Below are positions 23,428 to 33,762 of a stretch of DNA of 64,000 bases, in pieces. The stretch is from positions 41,288,851-41,352,850 of the forward strand of contig OZ024897.1 in the NCBI GenBank assembly GCA_964017195.1, given 5' to 3'. Position numbers and translations under genes: made by a program. Within the stretch, counting starts at the first letter, position 1. Every line of letters begins with the position of its first letter. The notes under the pieces were generated by a model. The model had not been told where the DNA came from. It saw only the letters and a program-made list of their open reading frames with translations, and did no database searches. Source of the stretch: Siderastrea radians (lineage: Eukaryota > Cnidaria > Anthozoa > Scleractinia > Rhizangiidae).

Positions 23428-26162
23428 AGCCTGCGCAGAGATAGGGACAATGTGGAGGAAACAACGAAAACATGATGCAGAGACCGGTGCGCTTTCCATT
23501 TATCCAAAATTTTTGGTTTGAAACTCCGGAAGTGAACTTGCCGTGTCAAATGGAAAGGCTTTTTCCATGCAGGCGAAGAGCCTCGTCTTCAGTTCCAAAC
23601 TTGCAATGTCATTGGTAAATCAAAAGCACTGATGGTGTAAGAAGCCAACATGTCGATTTTGATGTTGGCTGATTTCCACTTCTTTCTGACATTGTGGTCA
23701 ATTTTGATGGGGAATTAAAACTTTGTTGAGTAGCCGAAATGATTATGACTTTGTTTCAATAGCAGCTACTTGTGATTTTGTCAGAGGTATAATAGGACGC
23801 AAAGCTATCTTGAGTCCACAGCATGACGTTGAGGAGTTTGCAGCGCAGGCAAAAATGGAAATCAGTTTTGTGCAAATGGAACGGCGGTCTCTGATCCAAC
23901 CGGCAGCAGCGAAAAACGTGGAGTACCTCGGAAGGTCGCCCGCTTGTTCCGGAAAATTTCCAGTGGATCTGCACGTTTCATTTACATTTCAACCGGTTGA
24001 ACCGAACATTTTGACTAAATGGGAAGCGCCCTAGGCCTTGAAGCACCGACCACGAACCACCACCAAACGTGCTATGAAAGTCTAGCGGGCGACGCACTAC
24101 TGCACCTCTGCATACTCGAGTTCTCTCTCTTATTTTAGTTCTCATATCCCTCACACAAATTTTAAAAACGTCAGTTGTAGTACTAATAAAAAACATCGGC
24201 AACTTTTTCTTTTTCAAATCGAAAATAAACATCATATCTTGCTGTGCACCGAGAGAAAGAACGAAATGTGTTTGTCGAAGTATAATGAAAAATAATGGAA
24301 CATTTGTCATTGGCGTAAAATTAAAAAAAACAATAATTTTATACTAAAAAAAAGATGACCTCTTGAGGTAGTAAGTGCGCAAAACTTTGGCGCCTTTTCG
24401 CCTTTCAAATTGAACAAAAGAGGATCTCATTATGTTGTTACCAACTCGTCTCCCCTCCCCCTCCAAAAAAACCCGTACGTGAGCCTCAACAGTAACCACG
24501 AAGGACATTCTACCTGGCGCAGTCAGTCTCCCTTTTTGTATTACCGTTTGGACACAGATTGTGAACACTCTAGACTTAGTAATTAATATTAATAAAAAAT
24601 CAGCCCTTTTTCAGTTCAAGTTGACTTGACTTGACTAAGCATCTTGAGCGTCAGTTGTGCACATGAAGAAAGAACAGCAATTGTGCTTGATATATTATGG
24701 TGAAAAATTATTTGACACCTGGCACAAAGGAAACAAGTTAATATACAAAACACGAGGGAGAAACTCTCGAGGTAGTAATTGGGGGGAACACCTTTCTCCT
24801 TTTCTCATTGTCGTTATGAGCATGCAAAATTAAAAAAAATGCACGTGATCTTCCCAAAATCCCTTTCTCGACAATAATTTCGTATCTTTCGGTATTTCAT
24901 GGTTTTTGTGATATGATCCTGCGAATTATATGAATTCGACAGAGCCATTTTGCCTCGCTAACCCAAAACCTGGTGTTACATGATCTTCAGCTTAACCAAC
25001 TCTTCAGTACCAATCCAACTTCTTTGTTTTCTGCATTGTTTCTTGTGGCCCTTTGCGTTATAACGGCTGAAAATCTTTAAAATTCAGAGTACACAGAGAA
25101 AAGCTTCTGGCAAAGTATCAACACGAATTGGCGTCATCTGTAGAATTAGAAGAAATCTAACTGATAATGCCGCCAATTAAGAGTACCAATACCTTGTACT
25201 GCCAATCTGAATTACTGTGATGTGGCCTAAAACAACTTAAGGAACACTTAAAGTAGAAAATTAAAATTAGATCAAGCTCAGTTAAGGGCAGCAGAAATTT
25301 TATTAGACCTGCATTGGACCTGGCATTCCGATGCAGAGAATGAAGGAAATGGATCCTTTGCCAGCTAAAAGGCACATTTATCGTATGAACTTGGCTTTTA
25401 AATTCCTTAACGGGTCCACACCAGCCTTGTTATAAGACTACACCAAGCCTACGAAACACCATTCAACGGCAGCAGGAGTGTTAAGGATCTGGTGTTGACC
25501 AGAAAGAAAGATGACAGATTTTCAGATCAGTGAAAATTTATTGAGGTAAAAAAAAATTTAAGACGAAGTTGTTTCTGTTGTAATTTTTAAAGACAATGTC
25601 ACCAAACGGAAGATAGTTTTCCATGTTCTGTAAAAAATAATGCATGATTGAGGTTTAGAAAAACTGCTAGTTAACTTGCTCGCTCGTTAAGCAGTTAATC
25701 TAGACTTCATAAGTGCCTAAATTTTTAGGGTCGATTTAGACAGTACGACTTTCGCCTACCACTGCGACTTCGCTTTCGGTACAACTTTCGCTTACCACCG
25801 GGAGCGACTTGCCTGAGTCATGTATGCATCAAGAATCGCATCGTCTAAATCAGACGCACAACATCTTAAGGACTCATGCCAACCTTGTTCCCAGGGCCCT
25901 TCTTCTTCATCCCTCGAGAAAGGATCCGGAGTTGCTCTCAGTAACGTGGCTACCTCTGACAAACATCCCCTCGTCAGGGTCGCCTTGCTGTATTATTTTT
26001 TTCACGTAACTGAAAGCAAACAGAAACTTTCAATCCAGCGTGAAGGCTAAACAAATGCAAATCATTTGGAGCATTGACTCAAACACATGGATCTGCAAAA
26101 AATCTACAGTCAATTTCTGCTGGGTTACAGAAAGACATGAACTATGCGGGTTTCCTATCAAC
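23428..26162. other. Host DNA left of the Polinton; possible LINE scrap
   Basis: No supported genes. Plus-strand sequence near 25320-25560 reads like a decayed LINE C-terminus (FKFLNGSTPA followed by stops), at low confidence. Confidence 0.35.
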
Positions 26163-26168
26163 ATATTG
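26163..26168 (+). repeat. Polinton target-site duplication, left copy (ATATTG)
   Basis: Six bases immediately outside the left TIR, identical to 48396-48401. A 6-bp duplication is the known Polinton/Maverick integration signature. Confidence 0.95.
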
Positions 26169-26464
26169 AGTAGTAAAGGGGGCCCAGATGGCCGATTTCC
26201 TGGCTTCTGATTGGTCGAGTGACGTCAGAAGTCACGTGGTGTGGGAAACCGCGGACCAGTTGGTAAAAAGGGATCGCGGGCTCACCGGAAGTGACCGGAA
26301 ATCACAGGACCGGAAGTCACGTCACCTAAACCGGAAGTCATGTGATTTGGAAGGAGAAACCGCGGACGAGTATGAAAAAGGGATCGTGGGCTCAAGGGGA
26401 AGGAAAACCGCGGAGAAAACGCGGGCGCAAAGTCCAAAGTCCAATTTCTGGAACGGGGGTGATC
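26169..26464 (+). repeat. Polinton left terminal inverted repeat
   Basis: Begins AGTAGTAAAGGGGGCCCAG. It is identical to the right TIR over about 240 bp except one C/T difference, then differs by a 12-nt insertion and a short divergent patch. Internal direct repeats of 39 bp start at 26246 and 26356 (AAACCGCGGAC...AAAAAGGGATCG). Embedded sites: CCAAT (ATTGG, 26210-26214), a perfect CRE TGACGTCA (26220-26227), E-box CACGTG (26233-26238), and ACCGGAAGT at 26284, 26309 and 26330 with the variant ACCGGAAAT at 26294, which fit the ETS consensus. Confidence 0.95.
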
Positions 26465-26500
26465 CTTGGAGTGAAAACACACCAAAAAAATAAAATACTT

Positions 26501-26506
26501 TTTATT
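26501..26506 (-). terminator. Poly(A) signal for the PolB transcript
   Basis: AATAAA on the minus strand, about 115 bp beyond the PolB stop codon and just inside the left TIR. Confidence 0.6.
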
Positions 26507-26619
26507 TGTCATACTTTTTCACAATAAGTGAGAGAAAAATTAGTATGAGGGTTCCATGATAAGTATTCCTTTGAGTTCCTCTTTGAGTGTTCCTGCTTTT
26601 TTGATGAGTGTTGTGATTC

Positions 26620-29600
26620 TCACTGGTATCCATAAGGGTAGGTTAAAAAGGTGTGAGGATCGACGACTCGCTTGTCATACACCAACTGGTATCGTTTGTA
26701 ATCCGGAAAGGTGTACAGTTCATAGGTTTTGGGATCCCGGACAATCTGGTGGGTTTTGACGACTTGGGTTTGACGTGGTTTCAGGAGGGGTTTCTGGATT
26801 TCGTCGAGGACGTTCTGTCGCATGACGTTATAGTTCAACTGGCTCTTGCCTTCGCTGTTGAGGCGGAAACCCCTCACCTTGCATTCAACGTGACCCAGTT
26901 TGGTTTGGTAGCCATAGTTCTTGGGACCCGCCGACACGAATTCCGTAATGTAGTCGTCGGGATCCAATTCACTGGTGAAGTCGCCGAGGTACTCGCCCAA
27001 GGTCGGGTTGACTTGATCCTCGTCTTGCAGGAAGATGATGGAGTCCGTGTCGTAGTATAACACTCTTTCCCCCAGCTTCTCTAAGGCGGCATAGAGTCGA
27101 AGTCGAGCCCAACAGGTGGTGAAACAGGCCACGAAGATGTTCAGGTTGGGTGACACGGGGATGTCTTCGTCCTGGTACTGATAATGGACCTCCACTAGGT
27201 CGTCATTGATGACGGAGACGTGGCGGACGTCCAAGCTATCGGTATCCAGGAAACGATGAAAGGCTTGTGGGTCATGAAAGGGTTGGACTTGGGTTTTGTT
27301 GAGGCGTTGGCCAAATTTACCCCACATGGAATTGAGCATCATTTTGGCGAGGGTGCGGAGCCCCGGGTTCTTCTCTATTTTGTCGTACTCCAGCCGGATG
27401 CCTTCATGCTGGTAGTATAATTCTACGTACTCCTTCTTCTTTTCCTCAGTGGTACACCATGCGGGCCACCCACTGGCTTCTTGCTTGATTTTCAACCAGG
27501 TGTTGACGTAATCTTCGAAGAGTCCTTAACACGTTTCGTTGAAATGGCAAACCTCATAGATGTACTGGACTTGGTACCCGAGCTCGACGGCTTTGTTTAA
27601 TTCTGGACTACACCATGTTCCAGTCAGGGCTCGCTGTTCGTCCGTGTGCACACATTCCGCGCATCTCTCTAATGGGCGTTTGGGCATTTCGTTTTGCACA
27701 CAACGGGCACAGAGGGGAAAGAGCAGTTTGTCGTCATGACGGTAGGGGAGAACAGGATGGTAGAGGTGACGGGGAGGCAGGACTTGACATTGGATGAGTC
27801 CAAAGTAGGGACTGATGTCGGTGTGACCCGGGGTGGAGATGAAGGTTGGGTGTCCCTTCGGGTAGACACAGGTTTTGTTGACCCACGGGTACAACGAGGT
27901 GACATCGATGTAATGGATCTTTTGAGTGGGGGTGACATGATGGTACAACTTGACGGCATTGGTACGCCCTCCGCAGAACGCGTCGCGGGGATTCAAGGGT
28001 GCTGTGAATTGAAGCTGGGCCACAAACGTACGGATATCCGAGGAGGTGTCTTTGAGACGAGCCCATTCACATTCCCACATTTCTATGACATGGTATCCGA
28101 GCTCTTTGAGCCGTTGGATCTTTTGTTGGGTGGTCTCGTAGACATCTTGCAGGGTCCGATCAAAATGGCGGACATGGGGTTCGTGGCGGTTTGGATAACA
28201 CGTCGGGCATCCATGGGTGAAACAGCCTTGAAATTCGTACACGGTCCGGGTGTCGTGGCAGTATCCGTCGACGAAGCCAATGGTCGGGATGCGAACTTCG
28301 CCGGCATTGCCGACATGCTGAATGTTATTTTCTTGTGCACACCAGGTGAGCCATTCGATGACGACTCGGGATTGGTTGATGGAGTTGCGCCAACCACGGA
28401 CGGGTTCACTGGCAATGCTGTTGGGGATCATCCGGTTCATGCGTAAATCCCGGTTGCAGGCAGAAGCAATGGTGATATGCTCAAAAGGGTTGAAGCCCGT
28501 CAGGGTTTCAAACAATCGTTTGAATGTCAAGCATCCTTGTTTCAAGAGACGTACATCCGATTGGCAGTAAGCTAACAATTCGTGTTGAAAGTCAAAGACT
28601 TTGTCGCGTTGGTCTTGATGCCACGTTTCCAAGGCTTGCTTGCCCTCAGGAGACATGGTTTCGGGCATGTAGTAATCGAGGGCCGGGAAGGGTCCTACGT
28701 AGTTTTGATGGTCGGGATGATTGAACTTGTGGGGGAAGTACCCTTTGCAGGCATCTGTCAATCCAAAGGTTTTGGGAAACGCGGACAGAGGCATCTGGAA
28801 AAAACTCATCGAATCGATGAAGCGGATACGGTCATGTTGGACTTGCAAGAGTTTACACCCGTTCCGGAGCTGCTCGACGATTCGGTTGTCGCCATAGTAT
28901 TGATGAATGACAAAGTATCCGTCATAGCCTTGGAAGTTATGGGCCAGGACATTGACTTGACGGGTATCGTGGAGGGTCAAGGTATCTAACCATTCCAGGA
29001 AATCTCGGACGCAATGGTGGCCAGGGAAACACACGGGTTGGTCGTCGTCTTCGGTTTCGGCCACGACGAGATTGGCGATGTGTTTTTCCTGGGGTTGCAT
29101 GGCTTCAATATCAAAAAATACATACAAAGGGGGCTGGTCCTCCGGGACGGTGTCTGTGGTCCTCTTTCTTTTCTTTTTGTTGGCTTGAGGTTTGGGGGCT
29201 GTTTGAATAAAACAACGATGCGTTTCGCCGTCCACGTACTCGTGGCAGGAGGGACAATCGATGTAGTAGCATCGATGCTTTGTAATCTGGTCTAATCCGA
29301 CGTTCTGTTTACGACAGGCAGGACAGCGACGACGTTGAGAACAGATGGTGGACTGGAGGTTGCTGGCGGGTTTGCCGGTCGAATCCTTGACGAGATGCAT
29401 TTGGAAACAGGTGTCTCCGAAAAAGTCCCGATGACAATGTTGACACCGTCGGGTGGCTTTCTGGCCTCGAGGGTATGCATGAAGGAAGTCAGGGCATTCT
29501 TTTTGACGACAGGCCCCGCATTGCTTTTTCCTGTGGCATCGATGATGTCCCTCGGTGTTGTAGGGTTTCCAACAATGGGCACAGATGTAGCTGGACCCGA

Positions 29601-30706
29601 AAAATCCAGGCAACTTGGTGATGACATCGTAATGGCCTTGGTGATGCAACAGGATCAATTGTTTGTCTTGAAGGGCTCCAAAGGTTGTGATGTGAAAAGA
29701 TCGATGGGCATCCACCAACAGGATCTGGTAACCGGCCAGGGACGGGGCTTGACTAAAAGCCGTCAAGGCGTCGTAGCTGCATGGCCCGAGGGGCACGTTG
29801 GCTTCCCGATGCAGGTCCCAAGCGAGGGTTCTTTGCAGGGGTCCGTACCCCTGGCGAATGCTTTTGAGTTTCGGGTGCTGGTCCACTCTGGCTTTGGCGA
29901 CGACGAGGGCTCGAGCACAACAGAGTTCATCTTTATTGTTAATTCGGATGATCGATTTGGAGTTCCATGGTAGGATGACCGGGTTTGCCACGACGCGGTT
30001 TGCCGGTACCTTGAGGGGCATGATGAACTTGTGTAATGGAGACTTGAAACGAATCGTCCATTTCAAATTGTTCGTTGCTGTTGAGGGCTTGCGCCAAGCG
30101 ATCGAAGAGGGCTGCCACACGGTCTCCGCCTTGACGCCATTCCCCCGCGCGTAATCCCCACCCCTGAAAATTGTTATGGAGCCGATTGGATCCGATGGTA
30201 AAGTAAAGGCGATCTTGATCGTCGAGGTCAGGCGTGGTGGTTAACACTTGATTCACCGCTCGACGTAAACCGTCTTGGAGAGCTTCCGTGATGTTTTGAT
30301 CTGGAATCAAGTTCCCCCTTTGACGTAACCGGGTATTGAAATGACGTTCACGCACCCCCATTCGACGACTCGTCCGATTAACAAAGGGTTGGAGTTCAAA
30401 GTCAAACGTTCCCTCATCCAAACCTCCTGCCCCACGTTGTGGCGTTCCGATCGAGGTAGTCAAATCTCCTGCTCCACTTTGTTGAAGGAGGCGAGTTTGA
30501 AAGGCATGTTGTCGTTCCAAATGATCTAGGAGGTCATTGTACAAGTCATCATCTTCGTTGTCTCCCATCTCCTCGGGACATAACAGATTTGTGTCTTCTT
30601 TTTCCGAGTCTGAAGTCTCGAGACCTAGCATGGCTAAAACCTCATGGTGGGCGAGGCCGCTGGGCCCCGCGCCGGCTTCTTCTTCTTCTTCTGGCTGAGA
30701 GGTCAT
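26620..30706 (-). pseudogene. polB: Protein-primed DNA polymerase B, interrupted
   Basis: Replicates the element from its termini, by analogy with adenovirus-type protein priming. Three open pieces run right to left. 30706-29939 has an acidic N-terminus and the conserved IGSNRLHNN...GWGLRAGEW region. 30120-27526 has Cys/His clusters, exonuclease motifs (FFDIEA near 29110; a downstream YCQSDVRLL) and the polymerase A motif DVTSLYP near 27900. 27495-26620 has NSMWGKFGQ near 27330 and the catalytic YYDTDS near 27045. Two lesions separate them: a frame change within about 29950-29990, and a single in-frame TAA at 27526-27528, since flanking codons stay in one phase. Catalytic motifs are otherwise intact. 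A TATA motif lies at 30741-30748. Confidence 0.93.
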
Positions 30707-30944
30707 GATCAGATGAACTCGCTGGAGATCGGGGCTCTGTTTTTATAGAGAACCAAAATGTCCCGTGGGAGGGGAAGGATCCAATCACTAAACAGGGCGC
30801 CCCCCTGAGAGGGGGCGCCCTAGGGAGGGGTGGGACGAGGTGGGGGGACCCCCCTCCCCCCTCTCTAGTTAGGGTCCATGGGGCATCACGGGAACGAATA
30901 AGTCCCTATAAAAGAAATCGAACCTCCGGCTGAGTCATCTCAAA
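30707..30944. promoter_or_regulatory. Divergent promoter between polB and the plus-strand gene
   Basis: Back-to-back TATA motifs: TATAAAAA on the minus strand (30741-30748, 35 bp before the polB ATG) and TATAAAAG on the plus strand (30907-30914, 31 bp before the ATG at 30945). Between them lie an 11-bp perfect inverted repeat, AGGGCGCCCCC/GGGGGCGCCCT with a 6-nt spacer (30794-30821), and the palindrome GGGGGGACCCCCC (30842-30854), which contains the kappa-B consensus GGGRNYYYCC. The function of either palindrome is inferred. Confidence 0.7.
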
Positions 30945-32364
30945 ATGGAGGTTGCTCATGAAGAGTTGTTGGAGACGTTCGAAGAATTTGAAGTAGATTT
31001 GGAAGTGGAGACGATTTTAAAGAAAGTCAATGAGGAGTTGTCGCTGGACTCAAGTGTCACAGAGTTTGGGGAGAAGCTCAAGCAAAGGGAGCAGCTCAAA
31101 GCGGCAGCTCAGGCAACCAGGGCAGCACGAGCCGCCCGCTTCCACCAGCTGTGTTACCCTCAATACACCTGCGACTGGTTTATCGAGGGGCTCGATTATT
31201 GCTGCTCCTATTGGCGTTATCAATTCAAACGGCCAGACACCCCTCCACCAGCACCGCCACCTTCTCCCGATGTGTGCCGCAAGAGAATTGCGCCCCCGCA
31301 GAGCCCCCTACAAGTGCCAAGAAAGCGCTGCCGAGCCCAAACAGACAACCCTCCAAGCGACCCAAAGAGCCCGGCGTCGGGGGGAAACTGACAGGTGCTA
31401 CCAGCCACCGCATCGACCCCTGCTCGCGACGTTGTCGACCGAAAGAGAGTTGCGCCCCCGCAGAGCCCCCGTCAAGTACCACGAAAGCGATGATGACGAA
31501 CGGCCACCCCCCCGACCGGGTCCAAGAGCCCGGCGGGCTGCGGCGGCCGACAGGTGCTACCAGGCAACGCATCGACCCCAGCGGTCGGAGTACCAAAAGC
31601 GTTACCGGACAAAGCACCGAGAGCGCATATTGGAGGTCGACAGGCGTTACAGAGAACGACATCGAGAGCGCCTAAGGGAGAAAAACAGACGGTACTTTAA
31701 AGCCAATAAAGAACGGCTCCTGGCGCGTCAGCGACGATATCGGGAGGCCCATCGGGAGGAGGTGAGGGAGAGACAGCGACGATATCGAGAGAGGTGTCGA
31801 GAGGAGTTGAAGGAGAAAAAGCGACGATATCGAGAGAGCCATCGAGAGGAGGTGAGGGAGAAACAGCAACGATATCGAGAGAGTCGTCGAGAGGAGTTGA
31901 GGGAGCAACAGAGGCAGCGTCATGCCCGTCATCGGGAGGCCCATCCCGAGCTGGTGAGGGAGCAAAACAGGATTCGAAAAGCCCGTTATCGGGCGAAAAA
32001 GAGAATGGAGAAGATGATGACGTTAACCATCCCCCTGACGGATTGTCGGACATCCATGCCTGTGACGGACTATATCCAGGCCTTTTGTGACTCGCTGGAC
32101 TCTGTGGATACCCCGCCCCCGGAATCCTTTCTTCAACTCCTTGAGGAGTGTCCTACGGGCCTTGATTCGGGAACTATGCAAGGCAGCGAACCCTCTGACT
32201 GTAACGATCTTTCATTTTTGCAGGATTTATTGTCGCCCGACGAGTGGGAGCAGGTGATGGACGATGTGCAGGATTTTGATGTGGAGGCTTTCGTTGATGA
32301 TTGGTGGGGGGACATGACGTCATCCGACGAGGGTGTCGATTTGATGTATGATTTAGTGTCTTAA
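30945..32364 (+). CDS. Plus-strand accessory protein: Cys/Trp cluster, basic repeats, acidic tail (two frames)
   Basis: An ATG at 30945 opens a 148-aa frame to 31391, with an acidic N-terminus, a predicted helix and a CDWFIEGLDYCCSYW cluster. A second frame overlaps it and runs to 32364. Its real coding content begins about 31270, because from there it shows a duplicated unit (RELRPRRAP...DRCYQ..HRP, twice), then at least six 15-residue repeats of the RRYRE.HREE.RE type, then an acidic C-terminus (DDVQDFDVEAFVDDWWGD). The two frames are either joined by a spliced intron or frameshift near 31210-31290, or are overlapping genes. The basic region plus acidic tail suggests a nucleic-acid-binding regulator. 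The position opposite polB fits an early gene. No family is recognised and no LxCxE motif is present. Confidence 0.65.
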
Positions 32365-32615
32365 CTTTCGTCTCCGTCATTTGGTAGAACATGCAATCGT
32401 TTCCGTATTTGGCAGAACATTCAATCGTGACATTGTGGTAGAACGATCAAAGAGACAGTGACTTTCATTTGTTTTTTATCAACTGGATCCTTTTGTCTAC
32501 ATCACAAGGGGTTCTCCAGAATCCTGTTTGAGAATCCTGTTTGAGACAGTACAACGAACCAATCAGACATTTTCATTTTTTATTGACTCAACATGGTACG
32601 GTGTGTCATTAAAGT
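32365..32615. other. Convergent intergenic region with three short repeats
   Basis: Three imperfect 22-30-nt units sharing GGTAGAAC or GGCAGAAC and CAATCGT lie at about 32371-32450, directly after the plus-strand stop codon. A minus-strand AATAAA at about 32578-32584 would serve the phospholipase gene. Confidence 0.5.
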
Positions 32616-32972
32616 TTACAATTTTAAACGTTTCTTGGCTTGCATGATTTTCTTGACCACCCGTTCCGTCTTGGTTTTCTTGCCGGGTAATCGATCAATG
32701 GCTTGGATCATCTTCGTATCGGCTTTCCATTTATCTTGCAAATTCTTGGCACGGCTGTAATCAATGTCGTGTTGTTTCGCAATCTGGTCCAAGCGATTGA
32801 TCCCGGGATCCCCCCGTTTTAGACGTTTGGCCAAATGCGTGCCAGGGCCCATGTACTGATAGCCAGGCCAATGAAATTCTTTGCCGGTTTTAGCAATCCA
32901 TTTTTGGACATCCACTGCCCCTCCTCGTTGGGTGCGTTTCCGTTTGATACCCCTCCTCCTGTGGGTGGGCAT
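32616..32972 (-). CDS. Phospholipase A2-like virion protein (parvovirus VP1u type)
   Basis: 118 aa, ATG at 32972. The basic N-terminus runs into TQRGG (residues 14-18). A compact PLA2 core follows: calcium-loop YMGPGT (40-45) and the catalytic His-Asp pair in KQHDIDYS (His68, Asp69, with Tyr72), then a Lys-rich tail. In parvoviruses this fold breaches the endosomal membrane during entry, and related domains are known in adintoviruses. The TQRGG motif suggests that the element's protease removes the basic leader. It is the last gene of the leftward virion block. Intact and confidently placed in the PLA2-like group; the enzymatic role here is inferred. Confidence 0.85.
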   Translation of the reverse strand: MPTHRRRGIKRKRTQRGGAVDVQKWIAKTGKEFHWPGYQYMGPGTHLAKRLKRGDPGINRLDQIAKQHDIDYSRAKNLQDKWKADTKMIQAIDRLPGKKTKTERVVKKIMQAKKRLKL

Positions 32973-32975
32973 CGT

Positions 32976-33541
32976 TTAGTCACTGTCGTACTGCAAACGT
33001 CTCCGTCGGGGTGGTTTGCCTTTGGCCCAATCTTCCCAACCGGGTAAGGGTTTCAATGCTTGTACTTCACGGAAGACGCCTTTGCCTTTGCCTTTACCAC
33101 TTTCGGTTAAATGCTTTTCCCAGGCCTTGCGTCGTTCTCGCACGGCTTGTAAACGAGTCCGGATATCCCCTCGACTGGTAGAAGGTCTCTCTTCTCCTCG
33201 ACTGGTAGAAGGTCTCTGTTCTCTCGCGCCTTCCCTGGTAGCAGGGGTAATGGTGGGTTTGGGAGCCGACGGACCTCCTTTTATCATGCGCTTCAACCAT
33301 TGTTCCACGGGTCCGGTCACCAAATCCCCGGCTTCTTCTTCTTCTTCGCCTGGCGGGGCCCCCGGTGCACCGACCCCCACGCCTCCGGGAAATTGACGAA
33401 TTCGGGATTGGCTAACAAGACATGTTTTTTAGCGGCCAGCGTCGCGGCTTTGTTCAACAAGGCATTTTCGGTGAGTTCTCCTTTGTAATATTGAATGAGT
33501 TGTTCCAAATCCTTCTGGGGAATCATGTAGACCTCGTCCAT
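32976..33541 (-). pseudogene. Conserved Polinton protein, frameshifted
   Basis: An ATG at 33541 opens MDEVYMIPQKDLEQLI..., which reads to 33317. The natural continuation (GVGVGAPGAPPGEEEEE, then TGPVEQWLKRMIKGG, PSTSRG twice and a basic C-terminus) lies in another frame from about 33395 down to 32976, where an in-frame GTG but no ATG exists. The break lies within about 33385-33410. The N-terminal half ends in basic AAKKHVLLA, and the C-terminal half is Pro/Ser/Lys-rich with a GKGKGKG stretch. Its place among small basic virion genes suggests a structural role; no defined function is known. Confidence 0.7.
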
Positions 33542-33762
33542 AGGGGTTGACTACAGTCGGGGCAAAGTTCCCCGTCTTCTATCTCACGACAGCTCTCACA
33601 AAGACGGGACCTCAACATATGTTGGTACTCTCGATACAACAGGTGATATTTATGCTTCCAATAAGAACAGGCCTCTTTCCACTGGTCGGCGGCCCGATTG
33701 GCCTCTTGTAACAGGGTGATCCATGTGGCCAGGGTTAACGGGTCGGTCGAGCACATTGACAT
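33523..33762 (-). CDS. Small protein with two CxxC pairs
   Basis: 79 aa from the ATG at 33762; upstream in-frame codons lack an ATG. A helical, aromatic-rich middle (DQWKEACSYWKHKYHLLYREY) leads into CESC...CPDC, a four-cysteine zinc-ribbon or knuckle-like pair near the C-terminus. It overlaps the next gene upstream by about 28 nt and the following gene's start by 19 nt, as is usual in this tightly packed block. Family unknown. Confidence 0.55.
   Translation of the reverse strand: MSMCSTDPLTLATWITLLQEANRAADQWKEACSYWKHKYHLLYREYQHMLRSRLCESCREIEDGELCPDCSQPLWTRST

Noticed and set aside
27694..28446. 250-aa plus-strand open frame inside polB
   Set aside because: Antisense shadow of the polymerase gene, no family signature; several similar plus-strand frames across 26653-29973 were dropped for the same reason.
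31151..31675. Third overlapping frame in the plus-strand accessory gene
   Set aside because: Its sequence mirrors the duplicated DNA but lacks the repeat regularity and tail seen in the main frame.
30945..32364. LxCxE retinoblastoma-binding motif
   Set aside because: Looked for because adintoviruses can encode oncogene-like proteins; only a YKCQE sequence was found, which lacks the leading Leu.
33317..33541. Separate 74-aa gene with a KKKKK end
   Set aside because: The end is the out-of-frame reading of the Glu-rich segment of the downstream half, so this is the N-terminal part of a frameshifted gene.
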